In this document: piece by piece, positions 54,140 to 59,315 of the stretch
Layout: the number at the start of each line of letters is the position of its first letter
Numbering within the stretch: position 1 is the stretch's first letter
The notes under the pieces: model-generated
The model's input: only the letters and a program-made list of their open reading frames with translations
Databases searched by the model: none
What the model was told of the DNA's origin: nothing
Translations under genes and position numbers: made by a program
Origin: a virus
Length of the DNA: 64,000 nt
Reading direction: 5' to 3' (one strand)
IMG/VR virus record: IMGVR_UViG_3300033388_000803
Span: 1 to 64,000 of that record

Positions 54140-54147
54140 CAAAGTTA
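54140..54147 (-). promoter_or_regulatory. Bacteroidetes-type -7 element
   Basis: TAACTTTG on the minus strand, overlapping the last codon of the upstream gene and ending 11 bases before ATG 54128. Confidence 0.55.
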
Positions 54148-54540
54148 ACTTATTATTTCTTTTATTTTTTGAATTGCTACCCATGAATCTTCGTTACCAT
54201 ATTCAACATTATCAATTACTTTGTTAATGTCTCTAATAGTATAGTATCCATCATCTATTCTTACGTCAATATCCTCTTCTATATTAGCTTCAAGAACACT
54301 AACAATCCACTTTCCCTTATCTACTGCATTACATAGTTGTTGAATTTGGTCGCAATCGTCTGATGCCTCCCAACTATCTTCTTTTCCATTTCCAAGTACC
54401 CAATTTGCTAGTTCTTCTAATCCGTTTTTACTTACGAATCCGTATGTACTCATGTATCTGTCTTCAGTAATATCTATTAATTCTTCCTGAATTATTTTGT
54501 TTATTGCAAGATCTTTTTTATTCATTTTTTCTGTTTTCAT
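54145..54540 (-). CDS. 131-aa acidic protein, unknown function
   Basis: Two possible starts (residue 1 or Met6). The sequence has IIQEELIDITEDRYMSTYGF, a WVLGNGKEDSWEASDDCDQ region and repeated Glu-Asp-Ser-Trp motifs (about 52-57 and 117-121). It is strongly acidic, as are several early neighbours. Confidence 0.65.
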   Translation of the reverse strand: MKTEKMNKKDLAINKIIQEELIDITEDRYMSTYGFVSKNGLEELANWVLGNGKEDSWEASDDCDQIQQLCNAVDKGKWIVSVLEANIEEDIDVRIDDGYYTIRDINKVIDNVEYGNEDSWVAIQKIKEIIS

Positions 54541-54554
54541 TTTATTATTTTTAA

Positions 54555-54779
54555 TTAATTACTAATTGAGAATCTAATTGTTCCGTCCTTTACACTACGG
54601 TATCCAGCATAGACGGTTTCTTCTGTTATTTGCTCCACTTCTTTTATTATTTCATGACTACCAAAACCTAATCCTCTTGGAATAGAGTAGTGAAAATGTT
54701 CTATTCCGTTTGTAGCTTTTTGCTTTGCTATTTCAATAATAGTCCAAACTGTTTTTCTAAATTTTTTGCTGATTTTTAT
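54555..54779 (-). CDS. 74-codon frame with apparent AUA start in an ATAA overlap
   Basis: An uninterrupted 75-codon frame (including stop) fills the gap between two genes. There is no ATG, GTG or TTG near its beginning: the first codon after an in-frame TAA is ATA at 54779-54777, which overlaps the upstream stop as ATAA, mimicking the common ATGA coupling. The product looks protein-like (FRKTVWTIIEIAKQK, IPRGLGFGSHEIIKEVEQI, TVYAGYRSVKDGTIRF). It could start at AUA or AUU by re-initiation, or be a decaying gene. Confidence 0.55.
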   Translation of the reverse strand: MKISKKFRKTVWTIIEIAKQKATNGIEHFHYSIPRGLGFGSHEIIKEVEQITEETVYAGYRSVKDGTIRFSISN

Positions 54780-55111
54780 TTACTTTTATTTTCATTTAAT
54801 TGTTTTTTATATTCATAATCATTTATCAATTCTTCTAAACTTCCCTCAGACAATTCTTCATAGTCTTTTGGATTAAAGGATTCGTCTCTTAAATCAAAGT
54901 TGAGATAGGTTTGTCCCCCATGCCCATCATTCCAAATAGATACACCTTTAAAATTTGTTTTGCATTCGTATCCTAATCCTCTTCGTGTTTCGAAATAACG
55001 CACACCTTTTACTTTTAATTCAGGAGATAAGCATTCATGTTCCATAACCTCTCCCTCACTATCTAAAATATCGTAGCAACATTTGTCGCAAGTTATATAC
55101 TCTTTTTTCAT
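54776..55111 (-). CDS. 111-aa Cys-containing acidic protein
   Basis: The start is at 55111, one base after the upstream stop; a start at 55141 would overlap that gene by 29 bases. CDKCC (about 8-12) and EHEC (about 24-27) could form a zinc site. A RRGLGYECKTNFKGVSIW segment and an acidic DLRDESFNPKDYEELSEG end follow. Function unknown. Confidence 0.65.
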   Translation of the reverse strand: MKKEYITCDKCCYDILDSEGEVMEHECLSPELKVKGVRYFETRRGLGYECKTNFKGVSIWNDGHGGQTYLNFDLRDESFNPKDYEELSEGSLEELINDYEYKKQLNENKSK

Positions 55112-55112
55112 A

Positions 55113-55616
55113 TTAATCAATATTAAATTCAACACTATCATACTCTAGTCTTCCGTCATCTATTATCGCTTGTTCGATATCCTTATTCTCAGGAAACTCT
55201 TTTTCAATCATTTGAATGCTTATTGATTCAATCTCTAACTCATGCCCTGAATCTAAAACTTCAAACAATCTACAGATGTATGAGTGTTTGTGAGTATAGT
55301 ATCTTTTTAGTAAAGTCTTTAACAACTTGTAGTCTTCATGTTGTTGACAATCAAAGTTTTTCATCCTCAATGTAAATGAATGATAATCCCCTTGACAATA
55401 TCCTGATGCAAATACACTATCAACACAATTATACTCTTCTTTGTCCCATCCTAAATAACACGCATAACTTCTTTTTGGAAGAATATGTTTATGTCTGCTG
55501 ACGTCTTGCTCTATTAGTATTGGCAAGTCTTCTGTAATGTTTTGAATTAGTTCGGCATACAACTCCCAAACCATTGTATTATCATAATCGTTTTCTACTC
55601 TTATTACTTTTTTCAT
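55113..55616 (-). CDS. 167-aa acidic protein, unknown function
   Basis: It starts downstream of a well-formed promoter (55645-55675). An N-terminal helix (YDNTMVWELYAELIQNI), a Cys/Tyr-rich middle (YACYLGWDKEEYNCVDS), and an acidic C-terminus (EFPENKDIEQAIIDDG). No known domain was recognised. First gene of its transcript. Confidence 0.65.
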   Translation of the reverse strand: MKKVIRVENDYDNTMVWELYAELIQNITEDLPILIEQDVSRHKHILPKRSYACYLGWDKEEYNCVDSVFASGYCQGDYHSFTLRMKNFDCQQHEDYKLLKTLLKRYYTHKHSYICRLFEVLDSGHELEIESISIQMIEKEFPENKDIEQAIIDDGRLEYDSVEFNID

Positions 55617-55644
55617 ATTATATTATATTAATTAATAACTTCGG

Positions 55645-55675
55645 TAAATATACATTTAAATATTTAATAAACAAA
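55645..55675 (-). promoter_or_regulatory. Bacteroidetes-type promoter, TTTG-N19-TATATTTA
   Basis: On the minus strand TTTG (55675-55672) is followed by exactly 19 bases and TATATTTA (55652-55645), one mismatch from the -7 consensus. It lies 29 bases before the ATG at 55616 in a 106-base gap and has the best two-box spacing in the window. Confidence 0.7.
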
Positions 55676-55722
55676 ATTTAAACATGTTACCTTCCTTTCG
55701 TAAAATGGGAATACTTAATACC

Positions 55723-56226
55723 TTATAAGTCTGTATATATTTTGTGTGCGTCTTTGAAGACGTATGCAGTCTTCTCTCTTCTGTATTTAAAGTCTACTGT
55801 CTCAATATGCATTATTAACATTTTTTCTTCAGGAGGATATCCTATTTCTTCTGCTGCTCTTTCAACTACAAGTCTTCCCATATCATTATCCCCATCATCT
55901 CCTTTCCACTCTAATTCTCCCTCAGCATATATGTCTTTAGTTTTACTCCACTTAATTAGTTTTTTCAAGAAGAATATTGTCCATTCTTTACCTTGATATG
56001 TTTTTTCATATCCCATACATCTGAATACTCCATAAGTTCCTGAATCATCATTATAGTTTTTAATCTCGAATCCACACCATATTGATGGAAACTCTCTTCT
56101 TTGGTCTCCGAATTCAAATTCACTGTCATGTCTCTCATCTGTTATTCCTTCCCATTCTTTTAATTCTTGTGTGGTAAACGGTCTGTTTGTTCTTAACTGT
56201 CCGTTCCAATCTGTATTGTATCCCAT
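55723..56226 (-). CDS. 167-aa acidic Trp-rich protein, unknown function
   Basis: The frame is open back to 56316, but the start is set at Met 56226 because the upstream part coincides with a structured leader found in two other places. The product begins MGYNTDWNGQLRTNRP, has a GDQRREFPSIWCGFEIKNY region, a WTIFFLKKLIKW helix, and an acidic GELEWKGDDGDNDMG stretch. No catalytic family recognised. Confidence 0.65.
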   Translation of the reverse strand: MGYNTDWNGQLRTNRPFTTQELKEWEGITDERHDSEFEFGDQRREFPSIWCGFEIKNYNDDSGTYGVFRCMGYEKTYQGKEWTIFFLKKLIKWSKTKDIYAEGELEWKGDDGDNDMGRLVVERAAEEIGYPPEEKMLIMHIETVDFKYRREKTAYVFKDAHKIYTDL

Positions 56227-56244
56227 TTGTTTAGTTTTAATTAT

Positions 56245-56302
56245 GACACTATTGTCTTCTACTACGAAATCCCCACTACTTTCATAGTGAGGCATCTCGC
56301 AG
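56245..56302 (-). ncRNA. Structured leader RNA, copy C
   Basis: Minus-strand RNA: outer 6-bp stem (56302-56297 with 56267-56262), inner 8-bp stem (56292-56285 with 56278-56271) containing a U-G at the third pair, then a second hairpin GACA-AUAG-UGUC (56256-56245), 18 bases before ATG 56226. The sequence from the second hairpin to the start is almost identical to copy A. Outer and inner stems differ in sequence from copies A and B but keep pairing. Confidence 0.65.
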
Positions 56303-56317
56303 AACAAACAACACAAA

Positions 56318-56524
56318 TTAACGATGTAAATCTTTTATATCTGTAATATCTATAGTTCCGTATTTCTTCTTAACTCTTTTTAATTGAGACATTGCATTTG
56401 TATACTCTTTGTACTCATCTTGAGTGCAACTTTTAAACATGCTCCTCGAGATCTTTTTGTGTATGGTTTGGTATGTGTAGTACCAATGCTGTATATTCTT
56501 TTCTAACTCTTCAAATTCTGTCAT
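56318..56524 (-). CDS. 68-aa helical protein
   Basis: A small, charged, helical protein (FEELEKNIQHWYYTYQTIHKK, shortened; LKRVKKKYGTIDITDIKDL). It lies between the 163-aa gene (5-base gap) and leader C. Function unknown. Confidence 0.6.
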   Translation of the reverse strand: MTEFEELEKNIQHWYYTYQTIHKKISRSMFKSCTQDEYKEYTNAMSQLKRVKKKYGTIDITDIKDLHR

Positions 56525-56529
56525 TTTAT

Positions 56530-57021
56530 TTATTTTAAATTAGTAATTAGTCTAAATTGATAATCGTAATCATCTACAAGAGAACAATAATATTTATCTC
56601 CATTCTCTTCTGTATCAGAATACTCTTCTAAATCTTCTCCGTACTCTTTGTCTAGCCATTCTATTTGCTCTTCATATTGTTTCTTTGTGAGCATTGCACA
56701 ATCATTTACATTGCATAGAATCATAAACGCATAAGCATCTTTTATTTCCCATACTTGATAGCTACCACAATTATCGTCATAGGCATCCCAAAAGTATCCG
56801 TCTCCATCTACTCCCTTGTCTATTTGTGCATACTCATCAGAGTATCTTGTTACATCTTTTGCGTCTCCATTAGCATTGCTCAATGCTCTTTTATATGCCC
56901 ATTTGAATGCTGATTTTTTGTATGCAAATTGTTTTGTATCTATTCCATTTTCTGAAGAATATCCATCTCCGTTCCATGTATCGATAACTATATATTTTTT
57001 AATGTTGTTTTTTAGTCTCAT
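56530..57021 (-). CDS. 163-aa acidic protein, unknown function
   Basis: Its ATG overlaps the preceding stop by one base. It begins KKYIVIDTWNGDGYSSENG, contains FKWAYKRALSNANGDAKDV, and an acidic EYGEDLEEYSDTEENGDKYY region. The repeated Gly-Asp-Gly-Tyr motifs are notable. Acidic early proteins such as this may mimic DNA or bind host proteins, but nothing specific supports that here. Confidence 0.65.
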   Translation of the reverse strand: MRLKNNIKKYIVIDTWNGDGYSSENGIDTKQFAYKKSAFKWAYKRALSNANGDAKDVTRYSDEYAQIDKGVDGDGYFWDAYDDNCGSYQVWEIKDAYAFMILCNVNDCAMLTKKQYEEQIEWLDKEYGEDLEEYSDTEENGDKYYCSLVDDYDYQFRLITNLK

Positions 57022-57260
57022 TATTGTAATTGGTTTTCGTTAATATAATCTACTATATCATCCCATATTCCCTCTAACTTCTCTGTCACATCGTCATTGT
57101 TTAGCATCAGTTTTGCTATCTCAATGTTGTGGTATCTAGGTGTACTTCTGTCCTCTGCTTCAGGGCAATCTGTCTCCCAATAAGTCACTCCAAGAACATT
57201 GTTCTTGCTTAACTCATAACAAGTATATTTAGTTTGTGTGTAGCTGTTTGTTGTAATCAT
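57021..57260 (-). CDS. 79-aa acidic protein, unknown function
   Basis: The start is set at 57260, after an AATTAAATTAAAT leader and two hairpins; a frame-compatible start at 57359 would overlap the upstream gene by 20 bases and translate the hairpins. The sequence has TKYTCYELSKNNVLGVTYW and an acidic C-terminus. Function unknown. Confidence 0.6.
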   Translation of the reverse strand: MITTNSYTQTKYTCYELSKNNVLGVTYWETDCPEAEDRSTPRYHNIEIAKLMLNNDDVTEKLEGIWDDIVDYINENQLQ

Positions 57261-57277
57261 GTTATTTAATTTAATTG

Positions 57278-57327
57278 GTATCTTATGATACTGACGAGCA
57301 TTTCTGCTCGTTTCGGACATTGAGTCC
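57278..57327 (-). ncRNA. Tandem-hairpin leader, copy D (related layout)
   Basis: Three successive minus-strand hairpins: GGAC/GTCC (57327-57315), ACGAGCA-GAAA-TGCTCGT (57311-57294, 7 bp with a GNRA-type tetraloop), and GTATC-ATAA-GATAC (57291-57278). The last has the same AUAR loop and the same distance (17 bases) to the ATG as the second hairpins of copies A-C. The first hairpins do not match the A-C stem sequences. Confidence 0.5.
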
Positions 57328-57339
57328 TCATCAGAGTAT

Positions 57340-57609
57340 CTAGCTATTGTAATCCTCAAGCTGAGTCTTGAATCCCTCTAAGCATTCTAATAGTCCATGC
57401 TTGTCGTACCCCATTTTCTCTAGCCCAAAGTATGCTTTAACACCTTTGAGAGTGTAATGTCTGTGTGGCTTTAATCCCCTTATAAACATCTTTAGTTCTG
57501 CGATAGATAATACTAGATTGTACCATCCTTTATTACCATCTCTACCATTGATGTTCATCGGCTTGTCAAAGTCCTTACCGAATTGTGTATCTCTTACTGT
57601 GTATTCCAT
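57340..57609 (-). CDS. 89-aa protein, unknown function
   Basis: It follows leader copy A. The sequence (RDTQFGKDFDKPMNINGRDGNKGWYNLVLSIAELKMF, split; then KPHRHYTLKGVKAYFGLEKMG) looks like a compact alpha/beta protein. The start context after AACAAATGGAATAC is nearly the same as that of the gene at 56226 (AACAAATGGGATAC). Confidence 0.65.
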   Translation of the reverse strand: MEYTVRDTQFGKDFDKPMNINGRDGNKGWYNLVLSIAELKMFIRGLKPHRHYTLKGVKAYFGLEKMGYDKHGLLECLEGFKTQLEDYNS

Positions 57610-57627
57610 TTGTTATTGTTTAATTAT

Positions 57628-57683
57628 GACACTATTGTCGTCTACCTAGAAAACCCCAATGCGATGAGCATTGAGGCACTAGG
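57628..57683 (-). ncRNA. Structured leader RNA, copy A
   Basis: Minus-strand RNA: outer stem CCUAG/CUAGG (57683-57679 with 57649-57645), inner 10-bp stem (57677-57668 with 57662-57653) with a U-G pair, loop UCAUC, then second hairpin GACA-AUAG-UGUC (57639-57628), 18 bases before ATG 57609. Core length 39 bases, equal to copy B. Confidence 0.7.
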
Positions 57684-57695
57684 AGTGAGACTAGA

Positions 57696-57998
57696 TTAAG
57701 CTAGAGTGATAGCTAGATTAACTGTTCTTGATGGGGTACCGTTAATCTTTGTTGCTAGGTGTAGGTAACCACTATTACCAACAATCCATTTAGGAGAATC
57801 AGCATCTTCCTCATCGATATTGAATACCTTGTTAAGTTTAAAAACTAAATCAGATGTGTAGTCTGCTTGTATTCTTAATGCTGCTCTGTCTCCATCCCTA
57901 CTACAATCGTAATCCGTTATTGATATTGAGTAAAACTTATCTAGTGTTTCAGTTGATAATACCTTGTCTAAGGTTTGGATAATTTCTATTTTTGTCAT
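57696..57998 (-). CDS. 100-aa protein, unknown function
   Basis: It lies between leaders B and A. It begins TKIEIIQTLDKVLSTETLDKF, then GDRAALRIQADYTSDLVFKL and a beta-like C-terminus (YLHLATKINGTPSRTVNLAITLA split). A mixed alpha/beta small protein without recognised motifs; an early gene by position. Confidence 0.65.
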   Translation of the reverse strand: MTKIEIIQTLDKVLSTETLDKFYSISITDYDCSRDGDRAALRIQADYTSDLVFKLNKVFNIDEEDADSPKWIVGNSGYLHLATKINGTPSRTVNLAITLA

Positions 57999-58019
57999 CG
58001 TTTGTTTGTTTAATTTGTG

Positions 58020-58074
58020 GAGGATTATTCCTCTACCTAGAAAAGCCCATAGCGATTAACTATGAGCTACTAGG
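58020..58074 (-). ncRNA. Structured leader RNA, copy B
   Basis: Minus-strand RNA: outer stem CCUAG/CUAGG (58074-58070 with 58040-58036), inner 9-bp stem AGCUCAUAG/CUAUGGGCU (58068-58060 with 58052-58044) with one U-G, then a second hairpin GAGGA-AUAA-UCCUC (58033-58020), 21 bases before ATG 57998. Both hairpins differ in sequence from copy A but conserve pairing and the AUAR loop. Confidence 0.7.
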
Positions 58075-58086
58075 AGTAAGGTAAGG

Positions 58087-58275
58087 TTAGATGTTATCGT
58101 AAACCATGTCTTCATGCATCAAGACTATCTTGGTTTGTAGTCCTCTCATTGCCTGAAATTCAGGAGTATTGTAGTGAATATTATCATCTCTCATATCTCT
58201 GATTCTATCTGCGATAGTCATTCTTAGTGTTTCTATCTCGTTTAACGTCCATTCGGTAGTGATTTCTCTAGTCAT
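58087..58275 (-). CDS. 62-aa helical protein, first gene of the early operon
   Basis: The start is set at 58275 because an upstream in-frame ATG (58308) would overlap the promoter itself. It is helical (WTLNEIETLRMTIADRIRDMRD, shortened; FQAMRGLQTKIVLMHEDMV). Proteins of this shape are common first genes in phage early operons; role unknown. Confidence 0.65.
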   Translation of the reverse strand: MTREITTEWTLNEIETLRMTIADRIRDMRDDNIHYNTPEFQAMRGLQTKIVLMHEDMVYDNI

Positions 58276-58305
58276 AATTTGTTTAATTTTTGTTTGATTT
58301 ATGTG

Positions 58306-58338
58306 CAAATATATATAAATTAATTATTATAAAACAAA
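58306..58338 (-). promoter_or_regulatory. Early operon promoter (Bacteroidetes type)
   Basis: Minus-strand TTTG (58338-58335) and TATATTTG (58313-58306), separated by 21 bases. It precedes the first gene of the leftward operon and follows the dyad-rich hub. Confidence 0.72.
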
Positions 58339-58462
58339 TAAATAGACATCTAATTTTTAATGTATTGATTGTCAGTCAGTTACACAGGTGTGTTTCACTG
58401 CTTTTTGTTTGCTATTTGCACACTTCGATGGGGTATAAAGACGCAGTTCTTTGTCCCTTAAA

Positions 58463-58476
58463 ACAATGATCATTGT
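58463..58476. promoter_or_regulatory. 14-bp perfect palindrome, candidate operator
   Basis: ACAATGATCATTGT is perfectly self-complementary, as expected for a site bound by a dimeric HTH protein. It lies about 125 bases upstream of the leftward promoter. Confidence 0.55.
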
Positions 58477-58569
58477 ATTTTATGCTCTCATATCTAGTGG
58501 AATGTGGGGTAATGTAGGGGAAAATCCCCCTGAATCTGCACAACTATGCAGTTTGAAATGGGAACGATG

Positions 58570-58604
58570 CTGGACGCAGCCAGTACGACACTGGACGCAG
58601 CCAG
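58570..58604. repeat. Tandem 14-mer CTGGACGCAGCCAG, 21-bp period
   Basis: Two identical copies (58570-58583 and 58591-58604). Each is a dyad (CTGG/CCAG around ACGCAG). The 21-bp period puts both on the same face of DNA, two helical turns apart, typical of cooperative operator sites; as RNA they would be two identical 6-base-loop hairpins. Confidence 0.7.
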
Positions 58605-58728
58605 ATGAAAACAAAAAGCCAAAAAAATCCGAGTGCGTCAGCCATATCTAGTACCCCCCCTAGTGAAAAAAATCGGTTTTAATTTTAAAAAAAATGCTGT
58701 GTAGTGTAGTATTATCCTCAACCTCTAA

Positions 58729-58983
58729 ATGTCTAACAAAAATTTATTATCTTTACAAAAAAAAGTCATGGAATACAACAGTAACACTTCAGATTATGTA
58801 AATGGCCTATACGTTAAGGACGGTAGGTTAATCAATGGACGCCCAGATGGTGTGTCAGGTATTGAGGAAGCATCGATGTATAGAAAACAAATGAAGAAGC
58901 AATACAAAATAGATTGTATAGCTGATGGTATTGAGAGAGCTAAGATGCGAATGAATAATGACAGAGATATATACGAGTATTAA
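58729..58983 (+). CDS. 84-aa charged protein, unknown function
   Basis: A small hydrophilic protein (VMEYNSNTSDYVNGLYVKDGR; then YRKQMKKQYKIDCIADGIERAK). An alternative ATG at 58768 follows a TATCTTTA box that resembles a -7 element, so the real product may be shorter by 13 residues. It ends before a clear terminator. Confidence 0.6.
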   Translation: MSNKNLLSLQKKVMEYNSNTSDYVNGLYVKDGRLINGRPDGVSGIEEASMYRKQMKKQYKIDCIADGIERAKMRMNNDRDIYEY

Positions 58984-59012
58984 AGAGATCCCGTTTAGTT
59001 TGATTAGTAGTG

Positions 59013-59047
59013 AAAGAGAGAAGACATAAAGTTTTCTCTTTTTTTTT
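59013..59047 (+). terminator. Intrinsic terminator before the repeat array
   Basis: Stem AGAGAAGA with TTTTCTCT (8 bp including G-U) and a seven-base loop, followed by eight T. It isolates the small gene 58729-58983 from groEL. Confidence 0.8.
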
Positions 59048-59180
59048 GTAAAAGACAGGTAAAAGACAACAAATGGCAGACTTATGGCAGACTTTTGGCA
59101 GACCTTATTGTTTAGATAACTTACTTTAACTTATTGATTCTCAGTTATTTATATTTATATTATTTATTTATGGCAGACTT
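59048..59180. repeat. 11-bp iteron-like array, candidate replication origin
   Basis: Two copies of GTAAAAGACA spaced 11 bp (59048, 59059), then three copies of (A/T)TGGCAGAC(T/C)T at exact 11-bp spacing (59073-59105), and a fourth at 59170-59180. The terminator-to-groEL gap (59048-59315) holds no gene. A phage-encoded DnaA domain-IV protein gives a candidate binder, although the repeats are not standard DnaA boxes. Confidence 0.6.
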
Positions 59181-59207
59181 TTAGTAGTCAAAATAGAATA
59201 TAATAAA

Positions 59208-59235
59208 AAAAATATATATAGAAAAATATATATAG
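59208..59235. repeat. Tandem AT-rich 14-mers (DNA-unwinding-like)
   Basis: AAAAATATATATAG occurs twice back to back (59208-59221, 59222-59235) just right of the 11-bp array. AT-rich direct repeats next to iterons are the typical layout of unwinding elements. Confidence 0.6.
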
Positions 59236-59260
59236 CTATAAAAACAAAAAAATTCCTGTC

Positions 59261-59290
59261 CTTGTCATATAATAAATTTTGTTATATTTG
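59261..59290 (+). promoter_or_regulatory. groEL promoter (Bacteroidetes type)
   Basis: CTTG (59261-59264) and TATATTTG (59283-59290) with 18 bases between, 25 bases before the ATG of groEL. Confidence 0.72.
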
Positions 59291-59315
59291 TGTCTAATTT
59301 AATTAAATATACTTT

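Larger units (their letters stand above)
58440..58640. promoter_or_regulatory. Dyad-rich regulatory hub between divergent operons
   Basis: This segment, part of a 453-base gap between the annotated genes (58276-58728), is richer in GC than its surroundings. It contains a 14-bp perfect palindrome, GGGGA/TCCCC (58517-58529), CTGCA/TGCAG (58536-58551), two tandem CTGG-N6-CCAG dyads, and four GACGCA occurrences (58440, 58573 and 58594 direct; 58634 inverted). The weak 66-codon frame inside starts at TTG and is considered non-coding. The rest of the gap (58339-58439 and 58641-58728) shows only short dyads. Confidence 0.6.

Noticed and set aside
57278-58074. Intrinsic terminators in the early leaders
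   Set aside because: The hairpins lack following T-runs and lie 17-21 bases before start codons; they fit leader RNAs better.
58451-58651. 66-codon plus-strand frame in the regulatory hub
   Set aside because: It starts at TTG, its composition is unlike the neighbours, and the bases are explained by palindromes and two tandem dyads.
59048-59180. CRISPR array
   Set aside because: Repeat units are only 11 bp, directly abutting, without unique spacers of regular size.
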